This document shows positions 29,790 through 39,637 of a stretch of DNA of 64,000 nt, piece by piece. Within the stretch, counting starts at the first letter, position 1. The number at the start of each line of letters is the position of its first letter. The position numbers were made by a program, and so were the translations under genes. The notes beneath the pieces were generated by a model. It had not been told where the DNA came from. It saw only the letters and a list, made by a program, of their open reading frames with translations, and made no database searches. The stretch comes from Thalassotalea fonticola (GTDB taxonomy: Bacteria; Pseudomonadota; Gammaproteobacteria; Enterobacterales; Alteromonadaceae): assembly GCF_032911225.1 (NCBI RefSeq), contig NZ_CP136600.1, forward strand, positions 4,340,001-4,404,000, written 5' to 3'.

Positions 29790-30905
29790 ATGTTTAGTGA
29801 AACCCCAATAAAGCGCCGTAAATCTACCCAGATAATGGTCGGCAATGTACCTGTAGGTGGTGATGCGCCAATTACCGTGCAGTCGATGACTAACACCTTA
29901 ACTACAGATGTTGACGCAACCGTTGCGCAAATTCGTGCCCTAGAGAATGTTGGCGCTGACATCGTTCGGGTGAGCGTGCCAACTATGGATGCCGCAGAGG
30001 CATTTAAATTAATTAAACAGCAAGTGAAAGTACCGCTAGTTGCTGATATTCATTTTGACTACCGAATCGCTTTAAAAGTGGCTGAATATGGCGTTGATTG
30101 CTTGCGTATTAATCCTGGTAATATTGGTAATGAAAATAGAATTCGCTCAGTTGTAGAAGCCGCGCGCGATAAAAATATTCCAATTAGAATTGGCGTCAAT
30201 GGTGGTTCTTTAGAAAAAGACCTGCAAGAGAAATACAAAGAGCCTAACCCTGAAGCGTTGCTGGAGTCAGCACTTAGACATGTTGATATTCTTGACCGAC
30301 TTAACTTTGATCAATTCAAGGTGAGTGTAAAAGCTTCGGATGTATTCTTAGCCGTTGGTGCTTACCGTTTACTGGCCAAACAAATAAATAATCCATTACA
30401 TTTAGGCATTACTGAAGCTGGCGGATTTCGCTCTGGTGCCGTTAAGTCGTCCGTAGGTATGGGAATGTTATTGGCTGAAGGTATAGGTGATACCTTGCGT
30501 GTTTCTTTAGCAGCAGACCCGGTTGAAGAAATCAAAGTTGGTTTTGATATTCTAAAATCATTACGACTGCGTAGCCGGGGTATCAACTTTATTGCTTGCC
30601 CAAGTTGTTCTCGTCAAGAGTTTGATGTTATTTCAACCGTTAATGCACTAGAAGAGCGATTAGAAGATTTAATCACCCCTATGGATGTATCGATTATCGG
30701 TTGTGTAGTTAATGGCCCAGGTGAAGCAACGGTTTCAGATCTTGGTTTAACCGGTAGTGCTCGTAAAAGTGGCTTTTATCTAGACGGTGAACGTCAACGC
30801 GAACGGATTGATAATGACAATATTGTTGATACGCTTGAGCAAAAAATTCGAGCTCGTGCCAGCCTTTTAGACGCAAATAATAAAATAGACGTTAAAGAAG
30901 TGTAA
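29790..30905 (+). CDS. ispG: 4-hydroxy-3-methylbut-2-enyl diphosphate synthase
   Basis: Penultimate enzyme of the MEP isoprenoid pathway; a [4Fe-4S] enzyme that converts MEcPP to HMBPP. 371 residues. The TIM barrel occupies the first two thirds ([41 protein letters not shown]). The cluster cysteines are in [11 protein letters not shown] and [12 protein letters not shown], spaced as in E. coli IspG. Standard neighbour of rodZ and hisS. A consensus TTGACA lies at 29724, but its matching -10 hexamer (TGAAAT, 18 bases on) is weak. Confidence 0.96.
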   Translation: MFSETPIKRRKSTQIMVGNVPVGGDAPITVQSMTNTLTTDVDATVAQIRALENVGADIVRVSVPTMDAAEAFKLIKQQVKVPLVADIHFDYRIALKVAEYGVDCLRINPGNIGNENRIRSVVEAARDKNIPIRIGVNGGSLEKDLQEKYKEPNPEALLESALRHVDILDRLNFDQFKVSVKASDVFLAVGAYRLLAKQINNPLHLGITEAGGFRSGAVKSSVGMGMLLAEGIGDTLRVSLAADPVEEIKVGFDILKSLRLRSRGINFIACPSCSRQEFDVISTVNALEERLEDLITPMDVSIIGCVVNGPGEATVSDLGLTGSARKSGFYLDGERQRERIDNDNIVDTLEQKIRARASLLDANNKIDVKEV

Positions 30906-30943
30906 ATAGGCGAACTACCTGAGAGTAATAATAGCGTAATGTG

Positions 30944-30973
30944 TTGTAAGAATGAGCACTTTTACCCTATAAT
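30944..30973 (+). promoter_or_regulatory. Promoter for hisS-yfgM-bamB
   Basis: TTGTAA (30944-30949) and a perfect TATAAT (30968-30973) are 18 bases apart, about 70 bases before the hisS start. Confidence 0.6.
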
Positions 30974-31041
30974 GCCGCCTTTAATTTAATAAATTGCCAA
31001 TGGTGTAAATACTAATGGCAATACTGATGAGAGCATCAAAA

Positions 31042-32316
31042 GTGAGTAAAGCGATTCAAGCAATTCGTGGTATGAATGACTGTTTGCCCGGTGAAACCAA
31101 TAAGTGGCAAATGGTAGAAGACGCAATGCGTCGTGTTGCCGGTAATTATGGTTATGCAGAAATTCGTATGCCGGTTGTTGAATCAACCAACCTTTTTAAA
31201 CGCGGTATTGGCGAAGTAACTGATATTGTTGAAAAGGAAATGTATACCTTTGACGACAGAAATGGCGATAGCCTGACATTACGTCCAGAAGGTACCGCAA
31301 GTTGTGTACGTGCTGGTAATCAACATGGTTTGCTTTACAACCAAGAACAGCGATTATGGTATATGGGGCCAATGTTCCGCCATGAACGTCCGCAAAAAGG
31401 TCGTTACCGCCAGTTCCATCAGTTTGGTATTGAAAGCTTTGGTATTGCAACGCCTGATATCGATGCAGAAGTTATTATGTTAAGTGCCAGACTTTGGCGG
31501 GAACTTGGCATCAATGAATTTGTCACACTAGAGTTGAATTCGTTAGGATCAAATCAAGCGCGAGCTGATTATCGTGATGCACTAGTTAAATTTTTAACGA
31601 TACATGAAGATAAATTAGATGAAGATTCTAAACGCCGTATGCATGCAAACCCGCTACGGGTGTTGGATAGTAAAAATAAAGACGTACAAGCGCTGTTAGT
31701 TGATGCACCTAAGTTATCTGAATATTTAGATACAGAGTCAACTGAACATTTTGCCAATTTATGCCAGCGTTTAGACGCTGCTGGTATTAAATACAATATC
31801 AATGAGCGCTTGGTTCGTGGCTTAGACTACTACAATCGCACTGTGTTTGAATGGGTAACTGATAGCTTAGGCGCACAGGGTACTGTTTGTGCTGGTGGTC
31901 GTTACGATGGCTTAGTTGAGCAGTTAGGCGGAAAAGCAACGCCAGCTGTGGGGTTTGCCATGGGTATTGAGCGTTTAGTGTTAATGCTCACTGAGTTAGA
32001 TAAACTAGCTAATATCCGCGCAACCACAGATGTTTATGTCGCTATGGTTGGTGAAAATGCGGAGCTTGCTGGAGTAGCATTAGCCGAACAATGGCGTGAT
32101 GAGGTGCCTGGCATCCGTATTCAAAGTCATTGTGGTGGCGGTAAATTTAATAAACAAATGAAACGTGCAGATAAATCGGGTGCACAGGTTGCAATTATTT
32201 TAGGCGACTCTGAAATAGAACAACAGCAAGCTACGATAAAATATTTGCGTGAAAGTAAAGAACAGCAAACTGTGCCATTTAATAATGTTGCACAGCTATT
32301 AGAAGAATTAATTTAA
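31042..32316 (+). CDS. hisS: Histidyl-tRNA synthetase
   Basis: Class II synthetase charging tRNA-His. I place the start at GTG 31042 ([19 protein letters not shown]): it matches the E. coli N terminus and has GAGAG 8 bases upstream. ATG 31015 would add nine residues. Motif 2 reads [19 protein letters not shown]; the histidine-specific motifs are [17 protein letters not shown] and AGGRYDGL; motif 3 is [10 protein letters not shown]. The C-terminal anticodon-binding domain begins near residue 325. yfgM follows after 10 bases, as in E. coli. Confidence 0.95.
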   Translation: MSKAIQAIRGMNDCLPGETNKWQMVEDAMRRVAGNYGYAEIRMPVVESTNLFKRGIGEVTDIVEKEMYTFDDRNGDSLTLRPEGTASCVRAGNQHGLLYNQEQRLWYMGPMFRHERPQKGRYRQFHQFGIESFGIATPDIDAEVIMLSARLWRELGINEFVTLELNSLGSNQARADYRDALVKFLTIHEDKLDEDSKRRMHANPLRVLDSKNKDVQALLVDAPKLSEYLDTESTEHFANLCQRLDAAGIKYNINERLVRGLDYYNRTVFEWVTDSLGAQGTVCAGGRYDGLVEQLGGKATPAVGFAMGIERLVLMLTELDKLANIRATTDVYVAMVGENAELAGVALAEQWRDEVPGIRIQSHCGGGKFNKQMKRADKSGAQVAIILGDSEIEQQQATIKYLRESKEQQTVPFNNVAQLLEELI

Positions 32317-32326
32317 GGGTAGAACA

Positions 32327-32959
32327 GTGGAAACTTATCAAACTGAAGAGCAACAAGTAGAAGCAATCAAAGGCTATTGGAAAGAAAATGGTAATTCATT
32401 AATTGCTGGTTTAGTTATTGGTTTAGGTGGTTTTATTGGTTGGAACTACTACCAAGACAGCGTGGTTGAAGCACAGCAAGTTGCTTCATACCAATTTCAA
32501 CAGACTATGGAAGCCTTTGAAAGTAAAGAAACCGATTTCAGAGCAAATACCCAAGCATTTATTGATGCTAACTCATCTACTGCTTATTCAGCATTTGCTG
32601 CATTCGCATTAGCCAAGGATGCTGTTGAACATAAAGATTTTACTGGTGCTGAAGCTCAGTTAAACAAAGCTGTTGAACTTGCCGCCAGTGAAAACATTAA
32701 AGCTATTGCTTACTTGCGGTTAGCTCGTGTACAAGTGCAACTTGAAGCATTTGATAATGCACTAGCTACCTTAGCGCAAACTATGCCTACAACATTTAAG
32801 GCAAGCATTGAAGAGATCAAAGGCGACACTTACCTTAAACAAGGTAACACTGAGCTTGCTCGTGCAGCTTATCAAGCCGCAGCCGATGCTGGTGGTTTAC
32901 AAGCTAACCCAACATTACAAATTAAATTGGATGATTTAGCGGTTAACGTAGCCGGTTAA
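32327..32959 (+). CDS. yfgM: YfgM, tetratricopeptide partner of the Sec translocon
   Basis: Inner-membrane protein that in E. coli associates with SecYEG and PpiD and helps hand proteins to periplasmic chaperones. 210 residues: a short cytoplasmic N terminus (TYQTEEQQVEAIKGYWKENG), one membrane span (SLIAGLVIGLGGFIGWNYY, about 24-42), then TPR-like helices (FALAKDAVEHKDFTGAEAQLNKAVELA...). Start is GTG at 32327 with AAGGG 8 bases before. It ends within the first codon of the longest bamB frame, and the three genes hisS-yfgM-bamB are tightly packed. Confidence 0.92.
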   Translation: METYQTEEQQVEAIKGYWKENGNSLIAGLVIGLGGFIGWNYYQDSVVEAQQVASYQFQQTMEAFESKETDFRANTQAFIDANSSTAYSAFAAFALAKDAVEHKDFTGAEAQLNKAVELAASENIKAIAYLRLARVQVQLEAFDNALATLAQTMPTTFKASIEEIKGDTYLKQGNTELARAAYQAAADAGGLQANPTLQIKLDDLAVNVAG

Positions 32960-32970
32960 TGGAGAGTTTT

Positions 32971-34191
32971 GTGACATTTTTTAACAAACGAATTTTAACC
33001 GCTTTACTACTTTCTAGCGCTTTAGTTGCTTGTTCATCTGATGATGATGAAGAAGAGTTACCGGCCTTTGCCGAATTAACTGAAATTGAAGAGCAGTTTG
33101 AACCTGAAGTTATTTGGGATGAAGGTATTGGCGATGGTGTAGAACACTATTTCTCACGCTTATCTCCTACAATTGCCTATGGCAAAGTGTTCACTGCAGA
33201 CCGATTAGGTGATGCCTATGCGCTTGATTTAGCAACAGGTGACGAGCTATGGTCTATTGACTTAAGTGATGTTAACGATGAACGTAGTTTCTTCGATGAT
33301 CGCGTATCAGCTCGTATTGCTGGCGGCGCATCTACAGGCTACAACAAAGTTGTTTGGGGTAGTGAAAATGGCGACGTGTTTGCCTTAAATGCTGAAACTG
33401 GCGAGCTAGAGTGGCAAGTTAAGGTTCCAGGTGAAGTTATTTCAAAACCTGAATTTGATAGTAACTTAGTAATCATCAATACCGCCTCTGGCGCCTTAGT
33501 TGCGTTAGATGTAACAACCGGTGAAGAAGTATGGAAAGCAGAGCAATCGGTACCTCCGTTGTCATTACGTGGTGTTAGTGGCGTAGCTATTAATTCGGGT
33601 GGTGTGTTTGTTGGTTTAGCATCTGGCGAAATTGGTGTATTCATTATTGAAAATGGCCAACAAGGTTGGACGAAAGAAATTGGCGAGCCTAGTGGCTCTA
33701 CTGAATTACAACGCATAGTCGATGTTGATGTAACTCCAGTTATTTTTGGTGATAAAGTTTTCGCGATATCTGCAAACGGTAATTTAGCGGCAATCGATCT
33801 TCGTAGTGGTCGAGAAGTATGGAAGCGCAAGTACTCGTCTTACCGTAAATTAACAATTTCAGGTAACCAAATTTTTGCTACAGACATACAAGGTCACTTG
33901 TATGCGATTAATCGTAATTCTGGTATGGAATTATGGAGTAATCTAGCACTGACGAACCGTGGTACCACTGGTGCCGCAAGCGTTGGTGATTACGTGGTTG
34001 TTGGTGATTTTGAAGGTTATTTACATTGGATAAGCAAAGAGGACGGCACTATTGTTGCCCGTCATCACGTTGATTCAAGCGGTATTTACGTAACACCTGT
34101 TGTGCATGAAGGCTTGTTATATGTACAAAGCCGTGATGGTGATTTAGAAGTGATTAAAACACCAGAAATCATTAAGGCTAGTGCCGAGTAA
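32971..34191 (+). CDS. bamB: Outer membrane assembly lipoprotein BamB
   Basis: Lipoprotein of the BAM complex that scaffolds insertion of outer-membrane barrels. I prefer the GTG start at 32971: GGAGAG lies 4 bases before it, and the product then has a compact lipoprotein signal (TFFNKRILTALLLSSALVAC). The longer frame from ATG 32959 lacks a ribosome site. The mature protein starts CSSDDDEEE and carries an eight-bladed PQQ-like propeller, with repeated A-x-(D/N)-x-x-(S/T)G-x-x-x-W motifs (ALDLATGDELWS, ALNAETGELEWQ, ALDVTTGEEVWK, AIDLRSGREVWK). A strong terminator separates it from der. Confidence 0.94.
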   Translation: MTFFNKRILTALLLSSALVACSSDDDEEELPAFAELTEIEEQFEPEVIWDEGIGDGVEHYFSRLSPTIAYGKVFTADRLGDAYALDLATGDELWSIDLSDVNDERSFFDDRVSARIAGGASTGYNKVVWGSENGDVFALNAETGELEWQVKVPGEVISKPEFDSNLVIINTASGALVALDVTTGEEVWKAEQSVPPLSLRGVSGVAINSGGVFVGLASGEIGVFIIENGQQGWTKEIGEPSGSTELQRIVDVDVTPVIFGDKVFAISANGNLAAIDLRSGREVWKRKYSSYRKLTISGNQIFATDIQGHLYAINRNSGMELWSNLALTNRGTTGAASVGDYVVVGDFEGYLHWISKEDGTIVARHHVDSSGIYVTPVVHEGLLYVQSRDGDLEVIKTPEIIKASAE

Positions 34192-34245
34192 AGTTAGAAG
34201 GCGATAATTAATCTATCGTCTTTCTGACAGTTTGCTAAAATTATT

Positions 34246-34274
34246 AACGGTCGCACATTTCATGTGCGACCGTT
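34246..34274 (+). terminator. Terminator after bamB
   Basis: AACGGTCGCACAT pairs perfectly with ATGTGCGACCGTT around a 3-base loop: a very stable stem followed by ATTTGTTT. Confidence 0.8.
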
Positions 34275-34329
34275 ATTTGTTTCATTTTATTGAGTTTTTA
34301 AGCTCTATATCTAATTTTTTGAGGTAGCC

Positions 34330-35793
34330 ATGCTTCCTGTTGTAGCCCTGGTTGGGCGCCCAAATGTTGGTAAATCAACATTATTTAACCGCTTAACTCG
34401 CACACGTGATGCACTAGTTGCTGATTACCCTGGTTTAACCCGTGATCGACAATACGGCCAAGCGAACGTTGAAGGTTTGCCGTTCATTGTTATTGATACT
34501 GGTGGTATTGAAGGTAATGAGCAAGGCATTGACGCCAAAATGGCAGAGCAATCTCTTCTAGCAATTGAAGAAGCTGATGCAGTACTGTTCATGGTAGACG
34601 CCCGGACAGGTTCAACTTCTGCCGATATTGCGATAAGTGAGCATTTACGCAAGCAAAGTAAAAAAGTTTTCTTGGTTGCCAATAAAATCGATGGCGTTGA
34701 CGCTGACTCTGCCGTAGCTGAGTTTTACGACATCGGTTTAGGTGAAGTGCATCCTATTGCCGCTGCCCATAATCGCGGTGTTACTCAGTTAATTAATTTA
34801 GCCTTGGCGCCACATATTGAAGAACTTTCTGCACAGGTTGAAGAAACTGAGATTATCGATTTAGCCGAAGGCGAAGAATATGATGACTCTGCAGAAACGC
34901 AACAAGACGATAAAATCAAACTGGCCATTATCGGTAAGCCAAATGTAGGTAAGTCAACACTAACTAACCGCATACTAGGTGAAGAACGGGTTGTTGTTTA
35001 TGATATGCCAGGTACTACGCGTGATAGCGTATACATTCCAATGGAACGTGGCGATCGCGAATATACTTTAATTGATACTGCTGGTGTGCGCCGTCGTAAA
35101 AATATGACCGATGCTGTAGAGAAGTTCTCCGTTATTAAAACCCTACAAGCCATTCAAGACTCGAATGTAGTTATGTTACTTATCGACGCGCGTGACGGTA
35201 TTACAGACCAAGATTTAAGCCTATTAGGTTTTGTGCTTGAGTCTGGTCGCTCATTAGTACTTGTTATTAATAAGTGGGATGGTTTAGATACTGACATTAA
35301 AGACCGAGTTAAATCTGAGCTTGATCGCCGTTTGGGCTTTATTGATTTTGCCCGTATTCATTTTATTTCAGCCTTGCATGGCACTGGTGTTGGTAACTTG
35401 TTCGAATCGGTTGAAGAAGCATTCGACTCTGCAACTAAACGAACTTCAACTGCGATGCTGACGAAAATATTGGAAATGGCGGCGTTTGATCATCAACCGC
35501 CGTTGGTTCGTGGTAATCGAATTAAGCTTAAGTATGCTCATGCTGGTGGTTATAACCCGCCATTAATTGTTATTCACGGTAACTTGGTAGATAGCTTACC
35601 GTTGTCGTACAAACGCTACTTAATTAACTATTTCCGTAAATCACTTAAAATTATGGGCACACCAATTAAAGTAGAGTTTAGAGGTACAGCTAACCCGTTT
35701 GCTGGTAAACGCAAGCTAACTTATACCGAGCGTAAGAAAAAAGCGCGTGAAACACAAGGCTGGAGTGACGAAGCTAAAGCCAATAAAAAGTAA
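34330..35793 (+). CDS. der: Ribosome-assembly GTPase Der (EngA)
   Basis: Essential GTPase acting in 50S subunit maturation. 487 residues with two tandem G domains. The first has GRPNVGKST at about 9-17, DTGG and NKID; the second has GKPNVGKST near residue 203, DTAG and NKWD. A KH-like C-terminal domain ends in a basic tail ([17 protein letters not shown]). An acidic linker ([15 protein letters not shown]) separates the G domains. GAGG lies 6 bases before the ATG. Last gene of the conserved rlmN-to-der series. Confidence 0.97.
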   Translation: MLPVVALVGRPNVGKSTLFNRLTRTRDALVADYPGLTRDRQYGQANVEGLPFIVIDTGGIEGNEQGIDAKMAEQSLLAIEEADAVLFMVDARTGSTSADIAISEHLRKQSKKVFLVANKIDGVDADSAVAEFYDIGLGEVHPIAAAHNRGVTQLINLALAPHIEELSAQVEETEIIDLAEGEEYDDSAETQQDDKIKLAIIGKPNVGKSTLTNRILGEERVVVYDMPGTTRDSVYIPMERGDREYTLIDTAGVRRRKNMTDAVEKFSVIKTLQAIQDSNVVMLLIDARDGITDQDLSLLGFVLESGRSLVLVINKWDGLDTDIKDRVKSELDRRLGFIDFARIHFISALHGTGVGNLFESVEEAFDSATKRTSTAMLTKILEMAAFDHQPPLVRGNRIKLKYAHAGGYNPPLIVIHGNLVDSLPLSYKRYLINYFRKSLKIMGTPIKVEFRGTANPFAGKRKLTYTERKKKARETQGWSDEAKANKK

Positions 35794-35810
35794 CTGTTTT
35801 TATAACTATC

Positions 35811-35838
35811 AAAGGCGACTATCTAAGTCGCCTTTTTT
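35811..35838 (+). terminator. Terminator after der
   Basis: AAAGGCGACT pairs with AGTCGCCTTT around a 5-base loop and runs into T's, 18 bases after the der stop. Confidence 0.9.
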
Positions 35839-35914
35839 TACATCAAGGATGATGGAATGCCGACTTGCCATGGATGGCAATTAAGTCGGCTCACATCAAG
35901 GGTGAGGGAATGCA
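35839..35914. repeat. Dispersed repeat unit: direct repeats around a hairpin core
   Basis: ACATCAAGGATGATGGAATGC (35840-35860) and ACATCAAGGGTGAGGGAATGC (35893-35913) flank a core in which GCCGACTT pairs with AAGTCGGC and whose loop contains GCCATGGATGGC. The same plan, direct repeat / CCATGGATGG core / direct repeat, occurs at 4089-4161 with different flanks. Confidence 0.72.
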
Positions 35915-35948
35915 AACATCCAAATCTAATACAGTCATACCTTATTTA

Positions 35949-35974
35949 CGTCATTTCCGCGTAGGCGGTAATCT
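35949..35974. repeat. REP-like palindrome (CGTCATTxCCGCGxAGGCGG type)
   Basis: CGTCATTTCCGCGTAGGCGG followed by TAATCT is a decayed version of a palindrome widespread between genes in proteobacteria (CGTCATTCCCGCG-AGGCGGGAATC, from general knowledge). Confidence 0.5.
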
Positions 35975-36011
35975 AAAATCAACCATTCAAGCTTTTTTAC
36001 AGGCAAAAAAA

Positions 36012-36040
36012 ATGCCACCTAAGAAGGTGGCATAAAAAAT
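36012..36040. terminator. Bidirectional hairpin upstream of tRNA-Leu
   Basis: ATGCCACCT pairs with AGGTGGCAT around AAGA. An A-rich tract precedes it and an A-rich tract follows it, so on the minus strand it ends in T's. Together with the repeats above it fills the 478-base gap 35794-36271. Confidence 0.55.
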
Positions 36041-36209
36041 AGCATTTCAGGGAGGAAAACTATATAAAGTTAACTGTGTTTAATAATACACGAACTGAAA
36101 ATTAACTCTGTTATCCAAATGTAAAAGTAATAGCAAAGTTGTTTTTATGCATGTTAACCATTGATTTGTACAAAACATAAGCAGATAAACCACAACTCAA
36201 AAAAAACGC

Positions 36210-36237
36210 TTGCGAGTTAATACAAGTAATCTATAAT
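36210..36237 (+). promoter_or_regulatory. Promoter of tRNA-Leu
   Basis: TTGCGA (36210-36215), a 16-base spacer, then a perfect TATAAT (36232-36237), 34 bases before the tRNA. GC-rich TGCC follows the -10, resembling a stringent discriminator. Confidence 0.65.
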
Positions 36238-36271
36238 GCCACTCATCAACTTACACAGTTGAGCATGTGTT

Positions 36272-36356
36272 GCCGGAGTGGTGGAATTGGTAGACACGAC
36301 GGATTCAAAATCCGTTGCCTTCGGGCGTGCCGGTTCAAGTCCGGCTTCCGGTACCA
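36272..36356 (+). tRNA. tRNA-Leu (anticodon CAA)
   Basis: 85 bases with the CCA end encoded. The acceptor arm GCCGGAG pairs with TTCCGGT, including G-T pairs at the ends. The anticodon stem ACGGA/TCCGT holds loop TTCAAAA with anticodon CAA at 36306-36308, reading UUG. A long class II variable arm (TTGCCTTCGGGCG) and the T-loop GGTTCAAGTCC are present. A single tRNA with its own promoter and terminator. No integrase or duplicated 3' end is seen downstream, so it is not visibly used as an attachment site. Confidence 0.96.
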
Positions 36357-36360
36357 TTTA

Positions 36361-36386
36361 AAACCTAGCTATTGCTAGGTTTTTTG
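36361..36386 (+). terminator. Terminator after tRNA-Leu
   Basis: AAACCTAGC pairs with GCTAGGTTT around a 4-base loop, followed by T's. Confidence 0.88.
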
Positions 36387-36410
36387 TTTCTAGTGTTTTA
36401 AAAAGTCTAT

Positions 36411-37904
36411 TTATTCAATTTCTCTGATGCGTGTTTGTGCTTTCTTTATAGCATCATCAAGTAACCATTTAAGTTTTATTCTAACTTCTTCTAGTTGTGT
36501 TTTGTCTGATAGATTTTTTAATTCTTCAGGGTCGTTGTGATGATCGTATAATTCAGCACCCATGATGCCATCACCCCATTCACTATAACGGTACCTGTCG
36601 GTACGTATTGAATGCCCCCTAATTTTTGTATAAGCATATTCACCATTTTCTCCGCGGTTACGATTTAAAATTGTTGAGTATGCAGATGTTCTAACAACTT
36701 GAGTGGTGTCTTCTAAGCTTGGCGTTAAGTCAAAACCTTGTAAATATGCTGGCGGTGTTAAATTGGTTAATGCTGCCAGGGTAGGGTATATGTCTAATAG
36801 TTCGGTTGGGGCATTGATAACATTATGGCCCTTGGTGATTTTGGGTACTTTAATTATCATTGGTGTACGGGCTGAGCCCTCAAATAAACTGCCCTTTTGC
36901 CACAAGTCGTGTTGACCAAGTTCATAGCCATGATCTGACAAAAATACGACTATAGTGTTATCTGCTAGTTCTAACTCTTCAAGTACATCCATAACCCTAC
37001 CTATTTGAGCATCTACATAACTAATTGCCGCATAGTAACCTCGAATAATTTTTTTTCGTTGTTCAATGGTTAAACTACGTTGGTGGGGCCTATCTTTTAA
37101 TGCAATGGCAGGGATGTCATAACGATCGTTTTTTGGCGCAACATATGGTTTGATGTTTTCTAGCTCATAAAGGTCAAAGTATTTTTGTGGGGCTACAAAA
37201 GGTGTATGCGGGCGGTAAAAACCAGCGCCAATAAAAAATGGCTTACCTGTTTTGCTAGGGTGGTGCTCTTTTAATAGTTTGATTGTTTCATTAGCCACTA
37301 TGCCATCGGTGTGCAGTTCATCGCCTTCTTGAGTTGCAAGAAAACTTAAAACACCACCAAACGATTGATTTTTTAACGCATCAGGGTTAAATGATTTAAC
37401 TTTAGGCTCTAATGTTGCCTTATCAACACCAATTGGGTTAACCGCTTCATGCCAAGATAATTCATCATCTGCGCCAGAAGTACCAATTTGATTTGGGACC
37501 CCTTGATGATAAATCTTACCAACTCTTGCGGTAAAGTACCCCTGTTGCTTAAACATTTGCGGCATAGTTGTTACGTTGGGAATATGCGGGCGAAAGTGCG
37601 AAGTTAATTGCGTGTGTGAGCCATGGGCGATAACACCTGTCTGATCAGGATATAAACCCGTCATAAAGCTTGCTCTACTTGGTGTACACAGTGGTGCCTG
37701 ACTATACGCTTTGGTAAAAACAGCTCCATTGTTAGCAAGCGCATCGATATTCGGGCTTTTAACCAGAGGATGCCCATATAGACCCAAGTCATTGTTCATA
37801 TCATCAACAGTAATGAATAAAACGTTCAAAGGGGGTTCTATAGCAACAGCCTCACAAAAAATAAAGCTGATACATAAAACGACTAGTTTTGATAAAGTTC
37901 GCAT
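36411..37904 (-). CDS. Exported type I sulfatase (iduronate-2-sulfatase-like)
   Basis: 497 residues with a signal peptide (MRTLSKLVVLCISFIFCEAVA). The N-terminal metal motif is FITVDDMNNDLG. The sulfatase signature CTPSRASFMTG places the formylglycine cysteine at C73 (C-x-P-S-R). Further motifs are FYRPHTPFVAPQKYFDLY, FLSDHGYELGQHDLWQKGSLFEGSARTP and the C-terminal LYDHHNDPEELKNLSD. This resembles the iduronate-2-sulfatase branch used on sulfated marine polysaccharides; actual substrate unknown. A separate maturase is needed to make formylglycine; none is in the window. No glycosidase or TonB receptor accompanies it. Confidence 0.9.
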   Translation of the reverse strand: MRTLSKLVVLCISFIFCEAVAIEPPLNVLFITVDDMNNDLGLYGHPLVKSPNIDALANNGAVFTKAYSQAPLCTPSRASFMTGLYPDQTGVIAHGSHTQLTSHFRPHIPNVTTMPQMFKQQGYFTARVGKIYHQGVPNQIGTSGADDELSWHEAVNPIGVDKATLEPKVKSFNPDALKNQSFGGVLSFLATQEGDELHTDGIVANETIKLLKEHHPSKTGKPFFIGAGFYRPHTPFVAPQKYFDLYELENIKPYVAPKNDRYDIPAIALKDRPHQRSLTIEQRKKIIRGYYAAISYVDAQIGRVMDVLEELELADNTIVVFLSDHGYELGQHDLWQKGSLFEGSARTPMIIKVPKITKGHNVINAPTELLDIYPTLAALTNLTPPAYLQGFDLTPSLEDTTQVVRTSAYSTILNRNRGENGEYAYTKIRGHSIRTDRYRYSEWGDGIMGAELYDHHNDPEELKNLSDKTQLEEVRIKLKWLLDDAIKKAQTRIREIE

Positions 37905-38065
37905 TTTTCGCCTTCTTGCAATTATTATTTTAAACTAACAATTAATGATATCGTTGTCATTGCTTCATGGTATAAGATTTTAACTGTGAAATAAAAGCAA
38001 AAATTTAATAAAAATAATTAAGCCGACCTTTTTGTCCTAAATAAATCCCTGTATACTTCTTGTCT

Positions 38066-38884
38066 ATGAGTAGTATTGCACCCCTGTCATCGAACTCGAT
38101 GTTATTCCATAAAACAATTATCCACCCGTCTAGTAAAGAATGGGTCGTTTTTGTGCATGGTGCTGGCGGCAGTTCGTCAATTTGGTTTAAGCAAATTAAA
38201 GAGTACAAAAAGCATTTTAATTTAGTCTTTATTGATTTACGCGGTCATGGCCGTTCAGCAGCTGTTACTTTTAAAGAGTTACTCAAGAGTGGATATACCT
38301 TTAATGACGTTGCCCTTGATATTGTGCAAGTGCTCGATCATTTAAAAATAAAAGGTGCTCACTTTGTCGGGATCTCTCTGGGTACTATACTAATTCAAAA
38401 GCTGGCAGAGCTTGCGCCAAATAGAGTTAAAACAATGGTGCTGGGTGGAGCGGTGACTCGTTTTGATTTTCGCTCGAATACGCTGGTGAAGCTTGGCGAC
38501 TTTTTTAAGCACGTAATGCCTTATATGTGGCTGTACCGACTATTTGCCTATATTTTAATGCCGCAAAAAGGTCAGGTAGAATCACGTAGCATGTTTATTA
38601 AAGATGCGAGAAAGCTTTGTCAAAAAGAGTTTAAGCGCTGGTTCAAATTAGCTGCCGATGTAAACCCCTTAATGAAGTTTTACAAAGAAAATGAAATCAA
38701 CAAACCGACGCTATATTTGATGGGTAAGAATGATTATATGTTTATGCGTCCGGTGAAAGAAATGGTCGCTAGGCACAAAAGCAGTCAACTCACCGAAATT
38801 AGTGATTGTGGTCATGTATGTAATGTTGAAAAGCCAAAAGAATTTAATCAACATTCGATTGAATTCATCAAGAATAATGGTTGA
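38066..38884 (+). CDS. Alpha/beta hydrolase
   Basis: 272 residues from ATG 38066 (TTG two codons earlier is possible; neither has a clear ribosome site). The oxyanion region is VHGAGGSSSIW (about 30-40), followed by IDLRGHGRS. The nucleophile is S104 in GISLG, and the acid and base lie in GKNDYMF and DCGHVCNVEKP. There is no signal peptide, so it is cytoplasmic. The lid region is basic. The substrate cannot be predicted. It is divergent from the sulfatase and convergent with the DUF2182 gene; no functional link to either is evident. Confidence 0.85.
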   Translation: MSSIAPLSSNSMLFHKTIIHPSSKEWVVFVHGAGGSSSIWFKQIKEYKKHFNLVFIDLRGHGRSAAVTFKELLKSGYTFNDVALDIVQVLDHLKIKGAHFVGISLGTILIQKLAELAPNRVKTMVLGGAVTRFDFRSNTLVKLGDFFKHVMPYMWLYRLFAYILMPQKGQVESRSMFIKDARKLCQKEFKRWFKLAADVNPLMKFYKENEINKPTLYLMGKNDYMFMRPVKEMVARHKSSQLTEISDCGHVCNVEKPKEFNQHSIEFIKNNG

Positions 38885-38898
38885 GCGGGACAATGTTT

Positions 38899-39621
38899 TT
38901 AGAATAAATAACTAAGTCCAAGCAATATTAATAATCCTCCTAAATATTTACTAATTATTTCACCTTTTGGAAATGCCTTTTCTACCAGCACAACTAAGGT
39001 AAGTACTAAAATCCATTGTAAGTTCATCACTCCGGTAACAAATAAAATAGCCATTAAAAACCAACAACAACCCACACAATAGCTGCCATGTTTAATGCCT
39101 AAGCTGATAGCACTTTTTATACCCGCTTGCCAGTCTCCTGTCAGTAGAGAAAGTGGCGAACGACATAGTTTTAAACATTGCTGTTTTAACGGCGTGAATT
39201 GATAAATACCGGCAATTATTAAGATAATGGCACTAAATTTCAGGTTAGCACTATTCATCATTGGGCTAAGAAGCTCTAGGTGATGTAGCCAGGTTTGTAC
39301 AATGGTGATTGCTAAGCTATAAACTGTCCAGGCAATTAGGTAACCCAAAGAAAAGAATATAGTAGGGGTGTAGCTAGCCCCGTTTTGTTGTCGTTGTTGG
39401 TTGATTTTATTGATGAGCAAAATAACGGGCAGAGCAGACGGCAGCATCATGCCAGCCATCATTATCGCCCACATCATAAACAAAAGAGCAATATCAGCAT
39501 TCGACCAAGTAGCTACAGGAGCCATATTCATGGTCATACCGTAAAGCATGTAATACCAGCTCAAATAAATGAGCAGGCCTATGGTCATTAATACTAAGCA
39601 TTTATTAACAATATTTTGCAA
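38899..39621 (-). CDS. DUF2182 integral membrane protein (predicted metal-binding)
   Basis: 240 residues with about six membrane helices. The conserved DUF2182 features are there: WSNADIALLFMMWAIMMAGMMLPSALP (a Met-rich helix), LGYLIAWTVYSLA, and GIKHGSYCVGCCWFLM with paired cysteines and a His. Met- and Cys-rich helices suggest handling of a soft metal such as copper, but this is inference. The frame begins with TTG at 39621; ATG at 39588 is an alternative. It starts 16 bases after the DUF1326 gene, and the two families often occur as neighbours. Confidence 0.82.
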   Translation of the reverse strand: MQNIVNKCLVLMTIGLLIYLSWYYMLYGMTMNMAPVATWSNADIALLFMMWAIMMAGMMLPSALPVILLINKINQQRQQNGASYTPTIFFSLGYLIAWTVYSLAITIVQTWLHHLELLSPMMNSANLKFSAIILIIAGIYQFTPLKQQCLKLCRSPLSLLTGDWQAGIKSAISLGIKHGSYCVGCCWFLMAILFVTGVMNLQWILVLTLVVLVEKAFPKGEIISKYLGGLLILLGLSYLF

Positions 39622-39637
39622 TCGTAAACTCTACACG

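Noticed and set aside
36272..36411. tRNA-Leu as an integration site for a mobile element
   Set aside because: No integrase and no direct repeat of the tRNA 3' end was found in the following sequence.
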